From positions 1-64,000 of the forward strand of contig NZ_VCYI01000015.1 in the NCBI RefSeq assembly GCF_030464365.1: 64,000 nucleotides of DNA, in the 5' to 3' direction. Source of the stretch: Methanoculleus methanifontis. Its GTDB lineage: Archaea > Halobacteriota > Methanomicrobia > Methanomicrobiales > Methanoculleaceae. This document shows positions 26,981-35,908 of the stretch, piece by piece. The notes below the pieces were generated by a model. That model saw only the letters and a program-made list of their open reading frames with translations. It did not search any database and was not told the DNA's origin. Each line of letters begins with the position of its first letter. Position 1 is the first letter of the stretch. The position numbers and the translations under genes are program-made.

Positions 26981-28082
26981 CCACTTTTTCGAGCACCGGG
27001 AGCGGTGCATCGGTCTTTATTGCTGTTCCCGAGTAATGCGCACGGCTCGCCTGGTAGCCGAGGGCTGTAAGCCGCTCGATGACCGTCTCGATTCTGCCGG
27101 GAGAGACCCGCAGGCGTTTTGCAATGACGTGGTAGTCGTAGTGGCTCGACGTATCCAGTTCCTGCCGGCAGGTCGCGAGCAGCCGCCCGATCCGCGCCCC
27201 GGTTCCGGCCGTGACCGACGGCAGGGCCTCCTGCATCGCGGCAAGCGTTGCATCGTCGTTGATCCTTCCCGTCCAGAGGGGGCCGACCAGCACGAGGTTC
27301 GCGCCGCAGAGCGGGCACTCTTCCGGTTCCGGAAGCATCCCGGCCTGTTCCGAGCGATAGAGGCATTTTGGGCACTGCATCACGTAGCCGATCCGTGCAA
27401 GCGCCCGGTCAGCCGCCGCCGCTCCATACCGGAGTCTGAGGTGCAGGCGGTGGAAGTGCTCGTGTGCGTAGCAGAAGAGCGGTTCCACCCCGCGATCGTA
27501 CTTGATCACCTCGCGCACCACGAACCCCATCAGCGTCCGGAGGCCGACCTCGACGTGATACTCGGTGTTCCGCGGTCGGGAGAAGTAGCGGCGCATGCCT
27601 GCCTTGAGGTGCGCTCCGCAGAGCGGCGCGGTGTCGGTGGCGGTGACGAAGAGGTAGTTCCCGGCGCTCCGTGCCGCGGAGTCGACGAACGGCGCTGGCG
27701 TCCCGAAGGGGTCGAGGTCGACGGCGTCGAACGTCCTCCCGCTCATCAGGACGTTCGCGTCTTCGCGGGTGACCTCGGCGGCGAGACCCAGCGCCTCGAC
27801 GTTCTGCCGGGCGAGGTCGACCGCTTTCACGTTCCAGTCGTTGATCGTCACCGGTATCCCGACCTCATACGCCACCCTTAGTCCCCGGACACCGGACGCA
27901 CCCATCGCGTCGAGGTAACTCTGTGGCCTCAGTACGGTGAGCAGGAGGATGGTGGCGTCCCGGTTCATCTCCATGCGCGCGTTATAAAAGACCGGGCCGC
28001 TTCCCGGCGGGAATTGGGTGCGAGGATCCTGCCTGGGTACAAGAAAACTGGTTTTCCCTTCGGTAACCTCGACAACGTCCAT
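26967..28082 (-). CDS. trm1: tRNA (guanine26-N2)-dimethyltransferase
   Basis: 371 residues. The enzyme uses S-adenosylmethionine to dimethylate G26 of tRNA. An N-terminal TRM1 region (GPVFYNARMEMNRD) leads into the Rossmann methyltransferase core (YLDAMGASGVRGLR, VDLDPFGTP). A C-terminal part carries a zinc-ribbon-like pair, MQCPKCLYR and CPLCGANL. Length is typical for archaeal Trm1. The 3' end overlaps the DRG gene. Confidence 0.93.
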   Translation of the reverse strand: MDVVEVTEGKTSFLVPRQDPRTQFPPGSGPVFYNARMEMNRDATILLLTVLRPQSYLDAMGASGVRGLRVAYEVGIPVTINDWNVKAVDLARQNVEALGLAAEVTREDANVLMSGRTFDAVDLDPFGTPAPFVDSAARSAGNYLFVTATDTAPLCGAHLKAGMRRYFSRPRNTEYHVEVGLRTLMGFVVREVIKYDRGVEPLFCYAHEHFHRLHLRLRYGAAAADRALARIGYVMQCPKCLYRSEQAGMLPEPEECPLCGANLVLVGPLWTGRINDDATLAAMQEALPSVTAGTGARIGRLLATCRQELDTSSHYDYHVIAKRLRVSPGRIETVIERLTALGYQASRAHYSGTAIKTDAPLPVLEKVVSGG

Positions 28083-28151
28083 GCTTCCTGAAATGGTGGA
28101 TGCTCGATACCCTTATACCTTCTCATGCACAATACTTTTACTCCGGAGTAT

Positions 28152-28226
28152 GGGCTTGTGGCCTAGCCAGGACATGGCGTCAGCCTCCTAAGCTGAATGC
28201 CGGGGGTTCAAATCCCCCCAAGCCCG
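28152..28226 (+). tRNA. tRNA-Arg (CCT)
   Basis: Acceptor GGGCTTG pairs with CAAGCCC. The anticodon stem-loop TCAGC-CTCCTAA-GCTGA gives CCT. The T-arm is GGGGGTTCAAATCCCCC. There is no encoded CCA and no intron. CTTATACC at 28120-28127 is a plausible TATA box upstream. Confidence 0.93.
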
Positions 28227-28300
28227 TCATTTTTCCCGATTCTGTTCCGGAAGAATCCTCTGGTTATTTATCCTCGCCCCGAGAACCTAACTCCTTGAGA

Positions 28301-29140
28301 ATGAGCGTCTCCGCATTCATCCGGATAACCCGTCCGCACAACGCCGTCGTTGCCGGCCTTACCGCGCTCATCGGCTATCTCATCGCCACCGGGACGCTCA
28401 CGCCGCCGTCGCTCCTGCTCGCCGTGGTTGTCGCGCTCATCACCGCCGGCGGGAACGTCATCAACGACGTTTTCGATGTCGAGATCGACCGGATCAACCG
28501 CCCCGATCGTCCCATACCGGCAGGAGCGATCAGCCTTGCCGGTGCAAGGGTGTATGCAGCGGCGCTCTTTGTCGGTGGTATCGTGATTGCCACCCTGACA
28601 ACGCCCCTCTGCCTTGCGATCGCCCTCGTAAACTCGAGCGTCCTCATTGCATATGCCGTCCGGCTGAAGAGAACCCCGGTTCTCGGCAACGTGGCCGTAG
28701 CTTACCTGACGGGGAGCGTCTTCCTCTTCGGCGGGGCGTTTGCGGGCATCGAGGGGCTCGTCCGGAACCTCTCGCTCGCGGCAATCACCTTCCTTGCGAC
28801 CGTCGCGAGGGAACTTCTCAAAGACGCAGAAGATGTCGACGGGGATGCGGCGGGCGGCGCACGCACCCTTCCCATGATTGCCGGTGTCCGGAAGACGGGA
28901 ATATTCGCGTTCGCCTGCGCCTGCGGTGCCGTGCTGGTGAGTCTTCTTCCCTTCGGCGACTGGTGGGGCCTCTTTTATCTCGCCGGCATCGCGGTCGTGG
29001 ACCTTGTCATCCTCTTCGGGGCCTTCCGGGGTCTTAGATGCACGACGCCGGGCTGCGTCCGGGAGTCAAATGCGACGTCGATCCTGCGGGCAGGTATGTT
29101 TGCCGCGCTTGCGGTCTTTGCGATTGCCGCGGTGATATGA
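28301..29140 (+). CDS. Digeranylgeranylglyceryl phosphate synthase (UbiA family)
   Basis: 279 residues from the ATG at 28301; in-frame sequence upstream is the tRNA-Arg gene and is not coding. The enzyme adds the second geranylgeranyl chain to GGGP in archaeal membrane lipid synthesis. NDVFDVEIDRINRPDRPIP is the first Asp motif and DAEDVDGDAAGGARTLP the second; both are complete and closest to this subfamily. About eight membrane helices. TTATTTA at 28264-28270 is about 33 bases before the ATG, so the mRNA leader would be very short. Confidence 0.88.
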   Translation: MSVSAFIRITRPHNAVVAGLTALIGYLIATGTLTPPSLLLAVVVALITAGGNVINDVFDVEIDRINRPDRPIPAGAISLAGARVYAAALFVGGIVIATLTTPLCLAIALVNSSVLIAYAVRLKRTPVLGNVAVAYLTGSVFLFGGAFAGIEGLVRNLSLAAITFLATVARELLKDAEDVDGDAAGGARTLPMIAGVRKTGIFAFACACGAVLVSLLPFGDWWGLFYLAGIAVVDLVILFGAFRGLRCTTPGCVRESNATSILRAGMFAALAVFAIAAVI

Positions 29141-29267
29141 TCGGGAGTGCAGGTATCCGGGCACCCGGCCGCCGCCTCTGGAATGCCCGGCATGCCCGTC
29201 CCGGGGTCGAAATATCCACTGATAATTTTATCTGGTTACGGGCCGAGCTGTTATTCAGGAGATCTTC

Positions 29268-29678
29268 ATGAAAGTTTACCGGCACGGGGACACGTATATA
29301 GCACCGAAAGGTTCCTTTTTTGACGGAAACGTGAAGATAGATGGGAATTTCATCACCCCTCCCGAGACGCACATCTGGGGCAATATGGTCGTTGCCGGCC
29401 GCCTCGAACTCGGACCCGGTTCGACGGTCGGCGGGTTCATCGAGGCCGAGAGCATCGTCGTCGGACACGATGTCCGGGTAAAAGGGCCGGTCAGGATTAC
29501 GAAGACCGCCACCATCTGCGATAACGCGTGCCTCCATTCGATCAAGGCGGGGGGCAACGTCACCCTCCGGCCCGGGGTCGATGTCGGTGCCGTGAACAGC
29601 GACGAGACGATCTTCGTCTACGGCAAGGTCACCAGCGAGCGCCTATTCGGCAGGGCTGTGAAAGTCTACGGAACCTGA
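29268..29678 (+). CDS. Bactofilin-like polymer-forming protein
   Basis: 136 residues with a repeated beta-helix pattern (GNVKIDGNF, GNMVVAGRLELGPGS, GFIEAESIVVG, GNVTLRPGVDVG), as in polymer-forming cytoskeletal proteins (DUF583). No membrane segment. Bactofilins build filaments in bacteria; archaeal versions are little studied. It overlaps the convergent DUF116 gene by 36 bases. Confidence 0.75.
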   Translation: MKVYRHGDTYIAPKGSFFDGNVKIDGNFITPPETHIWGNMVVAGRLELGPGSTVGGFIEAESIVVGHDVRVKGPVRITKTATICDNACLHSIKAGGNVTLRPGVDVGAVNSDETIFVYGKVTSERLFGRAVKVYGT

Positions 29679-30347
29679 CGGGGGTTTGATGCCGAGCAGG
29701 GCGGCATCTCTCACCGCGGTCCAGTCCGCTATCGTCTCCACGCACCCGTCTTTTACGTTCACGACACCGATGGCGATGATCCCTACCCGGTCGGACATAT
29801 CGATCCCGTCTTTTACCTCCATGAGGCAGCCGACGCCGATGATTGCCCGGGGGTGATACTTCTTGGCCATTCTTTTGATGAACGTCGAGCCCGGGACGAT
29901 GAAGACCCGGTAGCCGACGCTCTCCAGCCACACTACGTTCTCCCCGACTGGACATCGGCCGCAGTTACGGCATTTGAGGCCTTCCGGTGTCAGGTGTGCC
30001 GGACACTGCGCCGACCGCAGGCACTGGGGCAGGAAGACCGCACGCTGCTCGATGGGTGTCTCGGAGAAGGCCTTTGTGTTCATGGTGTTCCTGAGCGTTA
30101 TGAAGAACGTGATGAGATCCTTGTCGTCCAGCCCGAGGAGCTTGCAGAACGCCTTCACGAGCCCCTCTAAAAGAACCATCCCCGGTATCAGGATCCGTGG
30201 TAAGTAGAACTTCCCCCTGGTGATCGAGGCGGCAGCGATGATCGCGAGGCATACCGCGGCAAGCAGCATCCCGAGGATGAAGAAGAACGTGACCTCCCCG
30301 ATGAGGGTCATCAACTGGATCCAGATCTCGGAATCAAAGAGACTCAT
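29643..30347 (-). CDS. DUF116 membrane-anchored protein
   Basis: 234 residues. Two N-terminal hydrophobic segments (about 10-45 and 50-70) are followed by a soluble DUF116 domain. The domain carries a cysteine set (LPQCLRSAQCPA, GLKCRNCGRCPVG, GVGCLMEV) that could bind Fe-S or zinc. Its start overlaps the mtnA stop by 4 bases, so it is the last gene of a four-gene operon. The function of DUF116 is unknown; its cysteines and its HdrA-like neighbour suggest a redox role (inference). Confidence 0.82.
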   Translation of the reverse strand: MSLFDSEIWIQLMTLIGEVTFFFILGMLLAAVCLAIIAAASITRGKFYLPRILIPGMVLLEGLVKAFCKLLGLDDKDLITFFITLRNTMNTKAFSETPIEQRAVFLPQCLRSAQCPAHLTPEGLKCRNCGRCPVGENVVWLESVGYRVFIVPGSTFIKRMAKKYHPRAIIGVGCLMEVKDGIDMSDRVGIIAIGVVNVKDGCVETIADWTAVRDAALLGIKPPSGSVDFHSPAE

Positions 30348-31411
30348 GATCTGCCCCCCCTATCCATCCCGACCAGCTGGAAGGACTCCGTATAAGGCGG
30401 TCGGAGCACGCCGATCTCGGTGACGATCGCATCGACAAGGTCGAGCGGCGTGGCGTCGAAGGCATAGTTGAGCACGTTCACGTTATCGGGCGCGAGTTTT
30501 TTGTCGCCGCAGTACGTGAGTTCGGAGCGGTCCCGCTCTTCGACGGTGACGTCCGTTTCCCTGCGGGAGAGGTCGAACGTGGAGACCGGTGCCGCAACGT
30601 AGAACGGTATGCCGTGGTGATGAGCGGCGACGGCGTGCATATACGTCCCGATCTTGTTGAAGGCCGCGTCCTTCGTGATTCGGTCGGCGCCGACGACGAC
30701 GAGGTCGATCTTGCCCTTCCGCATCAGGTATGCTGCCGACGAGTCGGGGATGAGGGTCACATCGATTCCGTCCCGGGCAAGTTCCCAGCAGGTGAGCCTT
30801 GAGCCCTGGTTGAGCGGCCGGGTCTCGCAGGCGATCACCCGCACGTCCTTTCCGGCCTCAACCGCCGACCGGATCGTCCCAAGCGCCGTCCCCCAGCAGC
30901 GGCAGGCGAGCGCTCCCGCGTTGCAGTGCGTGAGCACCGTGCACTTCTCCGGGAAGAGTTCTTCGCCGAACTCGCCGAGCCTTCGGCAGGTCAGTTCGTC
31001 CTCCTCGGCGACGGCGTTCGCCTCGGCGACCGCTATGCCCTTCGCCTCCGCGACCGATGCGGCCACAGCCATCTTCCGTTGTACGCGGTCGATCCCCCAC
31101 GCGAGGTTGACCGCGGTCGGGCGGGTGCCCGCGAGAAGGTCTCCCGCCCGGCCGACCTCGCCCGAGAACCGTTTAAGGTCGGTCTCTCTGCTCCGGACGG
31201 CGGCGAGCGCCACGCCCATCGCACCGGCAATCCCGAGCGCCGGGGCCCCCCGGACCTCGAGCCTCCGGATCGCCCGGGCGAGGTCGTCGACGGTCGCGCA
31301 CCGCATCTGCTCGTATCGGCCGGGAAGCAGAGTCTGGTCAATGTAGAGAATGCACTCGTTCTCCACATCCCACGCGATGGTGTAGGGCTCTTCCCTTTCC
31401 AGCATGCTCAT
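30344..31411 (-). CDS. mtnA: Methylthioribose-1-phosphate isomerase
   Basis: 355 residues. MtnA converts 5-methylthioribose 1-phosphate to the ribulose form in methylthioadenosine salvage; it is related to eIF2B alpha. The N-terminal RRLEVRGAPALGIAGAMG, the active-site Cys in TVLTHCNAGALA and the Asp in VVVGADRI are all present. In methanogens this enzyme may feed sulfur or carbon from SAM by-products into other pathways. It overlaps both neighbours by 4 bases (ATGA), so its translation is probably coupled to the HdrA-like gene. Confidence 0.9.
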   Translation of the reverse strand: MSMLEREEPYTIAWDVENECILYIDQTLLPGRYEQMRCATVDDLARAIRRLEVRGAPALGIAGAMGVALAAVRSRETDLKRFSGEVGRAGDLLAGTRPTAVNLAWGIDRVQRKMAVAASVAEAKGIAVAEANAVAEEDELTCRRLGEFGEELFPEKCTVLTHCNAGALACRCWGTALGTIRSAVEAGKDVRVIACETRPLNQGSRLTCWELARDGIDVTLIPDSSAAYLMRKGKIDLVVVGADRITKDAAFNKIGTYMHAVAAHHHGIPFYVAAPVSTFDLSRRETDVTVEERDRSELTYCGDKKLAPDNVNVLNYAFDATPLDLVDAIVTEIGVLRPPYTESFQLVGMDRGGRS

Positions 31412-32682
31412 CCCACCCTGATCGCGTCGAGGAACGCTCGCATGGCCGCCGCCTCGCCCATCGCGACGGAGTCGGGGATGTCTCTCGGTGCGGTGGCGGT
31501 TCCTGCCACGTAGATCCCGGGCCTCACCGTGAGCACGGGGCCGACTTTCTGGTCGGCGACCCCGAAGAACCCGGACTCGTCCCGCGGGATGCCGAGCATC
31601 CGGGCCACTTCGTCCGCTCCCGCGGCAGGTCCGAGCCCGACAGAGAGGACCACCAGGTCGGGGTGGAACGTCTCCACCTCGCCGGTCTCGGTGTTCTCCG
31701 CGACCATCGTCAGGTGGTCGTTCTCCTCGAGCACCTCACCAGGGAACCCGCGGACGAACCTGACCCCGAGACTCATCGCCCGCTCGTAGTACTCCTCGTA
31801 ACCCTTGCCGTATGCGCGGATGTCGTTGTAGAAGACGGTGACCTCGATATCGGGGTTCTTCTCCCGGATGAGCGTGGCGTTCTTCATCGCGTACATGCAG
31901 CAGACGCCGGAGCAGTAGGGGCGGCCGATGGAGATGTCGCGGGAGCCGACGCACTGGACGAACGCCACGCTCCGGGGCGGCTTGCCGTTTGAGAGCCTCT
32001 TGAGTTTGCCCCCCGTCGGGCCGCTTGCGTTGATCATCCGCTCGAACTCCAGGCTCGTGATGACGTCGGGGATAATGAGGTAGCGGAATTGCGCTTTGTT
32101 TCTGGCATCGAACGTCGCATAGCCGGTCGCGACGACGATGCTTGCCGCCTCTATCTCAAGCAGCCGCTCCTTGTCCTCGTGCAGGATCGCCTCTTTTCCG
32201 CAGACATCGTAGCAGAGCCCGCACTCAATGCAGTGCTCCTGGTCTTTGACGACGATATCGGGAACCGCCTGGGCGTGGGGCTTGTAGATCGCCTTACGGG
32301 CGCCGATGCCGGCGTCGAATTGGTTATAGACCTCCACCGGGCAGATCGCGGTGCAGTCCCCGCAACCGTTGCACTCGTCCTCGAGGACGTAGCGGGGGTG
32401 CTTTTTGACCTGGACGCGGAAGTTCCCCACCTCTCCCTCGATCCCCTCGACCTCGGAGCAGGTGTGGATGGTGACGTTTGGGTGCCGGGCCACCTCGACC
32501 ATCTTCGGAGAGAGGATGCACATCGAGCAGTCGTTTGTGGGAAACGTCTTGTCGAGCTGGGCCATATGCCCGCCGATGGTCGGTTCGCGCTCGATGAGGT
32601 GGACGTGGATGTCATGGTCGGCAAGGTCGAGCGCCGCCTGGATGCCCGCGACCCCGGCGCCGATGACGACGACCTCAGTCAT
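31408..32682 (-). CDS. Short HdrA-like flavin/iron-sulfur protein
   Basis: 424 residues, against about 650 for HdrA. It begins at the FAD Rossmann motif (VVVIGAGVAGIQAALDLAD), so the HdrA N-terminal domain is missing, as is the C-terminal ferredoxin. Kept are NDCSMCILSPKM, the inserted ferredoxin (CNGCGDCTAICP and CIECGLCYDVC) and the CSGVCCMYAMKNA cluster motif. HdrA proteins bifurcate or carry electrons; this one may reduce an unknown partner. It sits between a gamma carbonic anhydrase and mtnA with overlaps on both sides. Confidence 0.86.
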   Translation of the reverse strand: MTEVVVIGAGVAGIQAALDLADHDIHVHLIEREPTIGGHMAQLDKTFPTNDCSMCILSPKMVEVARHPNVTIHTCSEVEGIEGEVGNFRVQVKKHPRYVLEDECNGCGDCTAICPVEVYNQFDAGIGARKAIYKPHAQAVPDIVVKDQEHCIECGLCYDVCGKEAILHEDKERLLEIEAASIVVATGYATFDARNKAQFRYLIIPDVITSLEFERMINASGPTGGKLKRLSNGKPPRSVAFVQCVGSRDISIGRPYCSGVCCMYAMKNATLIREKNPDIEVTVFYNDIRAYGKGYEEYYERAMSLGVRFVRGFPGEVLEENDHLTMVAENTETGEVETFHPDLVVLSVGLGPAAGADEVARMLGIPRDESGFFGVADQKVGPVLTVRPGIYVAGTATAPRDIPDSVAMGEAAAMRAFLDAIRVG

Positions 32683-33166
32683 GGCGATACCTCCCTGCTA
32701 GTTTGACGTATTCTTGTGCGTTGTGGAGGATGCTCTCCTGCTGTTCGGGCGTTGTCTCCCTGACCACTTTTCCGGGCACGCCGAGGATGAGCGAGTTCGA
32801 CGGGATGTCTTTTCCCTCCGTCACCACCGCGCCAGCGCCGATGATGGAGCCTTCCCCCACCACCGCGCCGTTCAGGACGACGGCGCCCATCCCGACGAGC
32901 ACCCGGTCGCGAATGGTGCAGCCGTGCAGGATGGCGGCGTGGCCGACCGAGACCTCCGCGCCGATCGTGGCCGGGAAGTCGGGCGTGGTGTGGACGACGG
33001 CGTTGTCCTGGATGTTCGAGCCCGCTCCGACCGTGATCGTATCCCGATCGCCCCGGACAACGGCGCCGAACCAGACGCTCACGTCGTCGCCGAGGCTCAC
33101 GTCTCCAATGACTGTCGCGTTCTCTGCGATAAAGACGCGGTTCCCCACAACCGTTCCGCTCTCCAT
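32675..33166 (-). CDS. Gamma-class carbonic anhydrase family protein
   Basis: 163 residues from the ATG at 33166; the open frame upstream covers a non-coding repeat. It is a left-handed beta-helix of hexapeptide repeats (VIGDVSLGDDVSVWFGAV, NIQDNAVVH, VSVGHAAILHGC). Three His (NAVVHTTP, GHAAILHG) match the metal ligands of the Cam/CamH group. Subtype CamH lacks the acidic loop of Cam, as here. Activity on CO2 or on an acyl or other substrate is not settled for this group. It overlaps the HdrA-like gene by 8 bases and leads the operon. Confidence 0.85.
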   Translation of the reverse strand: MESGTVVGNRVFIAENATVIGDVSLGDDVSVWFGAVVRGDRDTITVGAGSNIQDNAVVHTTPDFPATIGAEVSVGHAAILHGCTIRDRVLVGMGAVVLNGAVVGEGSIIGAGAVVTEGKDIPSNSLILGVPGKVVRETTPEQQESILHNAQEYVKLAGRYRHD

Positions 33167-33342
33167 AGTGAGTCTACTATTGGTTGCGGCGATACAAAAT
33201 GTTCTCCATCGAGGGGTAAGGGAGGGGCGGGTGGGCGCCGTATGCGACCTGTGGCGGAGTCCGGGGTTCAGGCAGCAGGTTGGCGCTGATGCGGCTATTG
33301 AGACTTCAAGCGTCGAGAAGTCACGTACAGTGGACCGTGGGG

Positions 33343-33661
33343 ATATCGCCATTGGGGAGGGGCTGACGGGGAGGGGGGCTCGCCTCCCTCCCCTGTCTCT
33401 ACCTAGGTATTAGCCTATGACCCCACCCCACCCGGCCTTCGGCCTCCTCATTCGCACCTGCGGTGCTCATGCTCCGCTCCTTCGGAGCATCGCACCCCGC
33501 CCCAAGGGGCAGGGGCAGTGCGTGGCGATAGACGATGTCCCCATGGGACATCGCTGGAGAAAACCGAAGGTCTTGGAATGGGAACTGGCTGAAGGTGCGA
33601 CATTCCAGAGGAATGCGACTGGTCGAAGGGCAGGAGCGTGAGCACCGACAGGTGTGAACGG
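33343..33661 (+). repeat. Dispersed hairpin-rich element, copy A
   Basis: A roughly 250-base intergenic element, with flanks to 33661. In order: ATCGCCATTGGGGAGGGG, a G-run/C-run hairpin (GGGGAGGGGG then CCTCCCTCCCC), TGTCTCTACC, CCACCC, CCTCATTCGCACCTGCGGTGC, a GC hairpin near 33500, GTGCGTGGCGATAG, then a GATGTCCCCATGGGACATCG hairpin. It aligns base by base with the reverse complement of the copies at 39201 and 59033. Open frames across it are not genes. Confidence 0.8.
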
Positions 33662-33913
33662 GGCTTGAGCGCCGTTTGATCCGGGGGCAGATGCGCAGTT
33701 CCCTAGACAGCCGTGCTGGGGCATGTGTAACCACGAACAGTATTCGAGCGCCTTAAAGGTGAGATGCTTGAATCCGGGAGTAGTCGCTCCCTGTTTGGGG
33801 CTCTTTTCACCTCCAGCACCCTTGAGAATTGTGTAGCGAGCCTCCAACATCCCTCCCCCGCTCTCCACCAACCGATCACTACCCATAAAACCCCTCGCGG
33901 CAAACGCCTCTGG

Positions 33914-34372
33914 ATGAAAGTGATGGTCGGGGGGACGTTCGATCCCCTGCATGCCGGGCACCGGAAACTCCTCACCCGTTCCTTCGAGCTCGCCGGGCCC
34001 GACGGGGAGGTGACCATCGGGTTGACGACCGACGAGTTTGCCGGTGCAAAGGTGCATCCCGTTCACACCTACGAAAAACGGCTTGAAAACATCACGTCCT
34101 TTATTCGTGAACACGGCTACACCGCAACGTGGAAGGTCGAACCGCTCATCGACCGCTACGGCAGCGCCCTCGACGCGGACTTCGATATCCTCGTCGTCTC
34201 CGAGGAGACCTTCCCGGTCGCCGTGGAGATCAACGAGCGCCGGCGCGAGCGCGGGAAAAGAAAGGTGGACCTTCACGAGATCTCGTGCGTCCTCGCCGAA
34301 GACGGCCGGCGGATCTCGAGCACCCGGATCTGCCGGGGGGAGATCGACCGGCACGGCCGCCTGATCAGATGA
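33914..34372 (+). CDS. coaD: Phosphopantetheine adenylyltransferase, archaeal type
   Basis: 152 residues from the ATG at 33914. It makes dephospho-CoA from 4'-phosphopantetheine and ATP. MVGGTFDPLHAGHRKLL is the nucleotidyltransferase HxGH region and ISSTRIC the ISxTxI motif. The frame extends upstream to 33764 but those residues are not family-like. The AT-rich CCATAAAA at 33885-33892 is about 25 bases before the ATG, so the mRNA may be leaderless. It overlaps the convergent pyrI by 8 bases. Confidence 0.88.
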   Translation: MKVMVGGTFDPLHAGHRKLLTRSFELAGPDGEVTIGLTTDEFAGAKVHPVHTYEKRLENITSFIREHGYTATWKVEPLIDRYGSALDADFDILVVSEETFPVAVEINERRRERGKRKVDLHEISCVLAEDGRRISSTRICRGEIDRHGRLIR

Positions 34373-34832
34373 TGTGGTTTGCGATATCGTCCTTGATCAG
34401 CCAGTCGCAGTAGAGGCAGTGCAGCCCCTTGTCGAGCACCTCGAACGTGCTCTCCACCGGCTCGTTCGTGTTCGTGATGCAGCCGGGGTTCGGGCACCTG
34501 ACCACGCCTTTGAGGATCTCCGGGATCTCCACGCCCTTCTTCTCCACGACCTGGTAGTCGCGGATGATGTTGATCTTTGCCTGCGGCGCAAGCAGGGCGA
34601 TCCGGTCGACCTCCTCCGTGCGGAGTTCCCGGTTCTCAATCTTGACGATATCCTTCTTTCCCATCCGTTTGCTCTTGACGTTTGTTGCGATGCTCAGGCA
34701 TTCCGGGGTCGACCCGGTGATACCGAGGATCCGCAGAACGTTCAGTGCCTCGCCGGCCGTGATATGGTCGATGACGGTGCCGTTCCTGATAGGGCTGATG
34801 ACCAGCCCTCCCGATGGGTCTTTTCTGGTCAC
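34365..34832 (-). CDS. pyrI: Aspartate carbamoyltransferase regulatory chain
   Basis: 155 residues. It binds nucleotide effectors and zinc and assembles with PyrB. The effector-binding domain (GTVIDHITAGEALNVLRILG) is followed by the zinc-binding part with four Cys (VRCPNPGC and LHCLYC). Start overlaps the pyrB stop by 4 bases, so the two are co-expressed in the usual archaeal order. Confidence 0.95.
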   Translation of the reverse strand: MTRKDPSGGLVISPIRNGTVIDHITAGEALNVLRILGITGSTPECLSIATNVKSKRMGKKDIVKIENRELRTEEVDRIALLAPQAKINIIRDYQVVEKKGVEIPEILKGVVRCPNPGCITNTNEPVESTFEVLDKGLHCLYCDWLIKDDIANHII

Positions 34833-35725
34833 TTCATCACCTCGTGGAGGAGCGCCATCCTGATTGGCACACCGTTCTTTGCCTGCTCGAAGTAGCGTGC
34901 GTACGGCGTGCAGTCCACCTCCGGGTCGATCTCACCGGCGCGCGGGAGCGGGTGGAGGATCATCAGCCGCTCTTTCACCCCGGCGAGCAGGTCGGTCGTG
35001 ATCCGGTAACTGGACGCGACGTTGTAGTAGGATGCCGAGTCCGGGAACCGTTCACGCTGGATCCTCGTGACGTAGAGGACATCGAGTTCCCGGATCGCCT
35101 CCTCGACGTTCGGGTGCTCGACGACCTCCATGCCGCGCTCCCTGAGTTCGAGGGCTATGTTTGCCGGCATCTCGAGCCCCCCGGGCGCGATCGTGTGCAG
35201 CGTGACGCCGTAGAGCGAGAGGGCGAGCGCCAGCGAGTGCGCAGTCCTGCCGTAGCGGAGATCCCCTAAAAGCCCGACGTCGATCCCGTCGACCGACATC
35301 GACTGCCTGATGGTGTAGAGGTCGAGCAGCGTCTGGCTCGGGTGCTGTCCCGCGCCGTCCCCGGCGTTGATGACCGGTACCGAGGCGAACTCGCTTGCCA
35401 GCCGTGCCGCCCCCTCTTTGGGGTGGCGGAGCACGATGGCGTCCGCGTAGCTGCTCACCACCCGGATGGTGTCCGCGAGCGTCTCCCCCTTGACGATGGA
35501 ACTCGCCTCCACGGAATCGACGCTGATCGACCGTCCGCCGAGCCGGGCCATGGCCGTTGCAAACGACATCCTTGTCCTGGTGCTGGGCTCGAAGAAGAGA
35601 AGCGCCACAAGTTTATCGTCAAGCATTCCGGACCGGTATTTGCCGGTATCGAACTCCTGCGCCCGGTCAAGCAGGTAATCGAGATCGTCCCTTTCAAAAT
35701 CGCGGATCGAAATAATGTGGTACAT
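34829..35725 (-). CDS. pyrB: Aspartate carbamoyltransferase catalytic chain
   Basis: 298 residues. It makes carbamoyl aspartate, the first committed pyrimidine step. The carbamoyl-phosphate motif FEPSTRTRMSF, VLRHPKEG, INAGDGAGQHPSQTLLD and HPLPRAGEID are all intact. It is the first gene of pyrBI. The promoter must lie in the 180-base divergent gap before the small Cys-rich gene at 35909. Confidence 0.96.
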   Translation of the reverse strand: MYHIISIRDFERDDLDYLLDRAQEFDTGKYRSGMLDDKLVALLFFEPSTRTRMSFATAMARLGGRSISVDSVEASSIVKGETLADTIRVVSSYADAIVLRHPKEGAARLASEFASVPVINAGDGAGQHPSQTLLDLYTIRQSMSVDGIDVGLLGDLRYGRTAHSLALALSLYGVTLHTIAPGGLEMPANIALELRERGMEVVEHPNVEEAIRELDVLYVTRIQRERFPDSASYYNVASSYRITTDLLAGVKERLMILHPLPRAGEIDPEVDCTPYARYFEQAKNGVPIRMALLHEVMK

Positions 35726-35908
35726 CGTGCGGCTACCTTCCGGGGGCTTTTCATCCGGCGCTGGCGTCCGAATTGTTCCGCCCCTCTTCTCTCCTGAATA
35801 GTGGTTCGCTGCGCACTCACTAAATACCTTTTTTCGAGTGCGTGCCCTACCGACATCACAACCTTTGTCACCTTCGCCCGCCTCATACTATTTCTGGAGA
35901 AGAAGCGC

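Noticed and set aside
28100-28300. N-terminal extension of the DGGGP synthase gene
   Set aside because: This stretch is the tRNA-Arg gene and its flanks; the family start fits the ATG at 28301.
33399-33734. Small proteins read from the repeat at 33.4 kb
   Set aside because: They change with the repeat's decay from copy to copy and have no ribosome binding site or domain.
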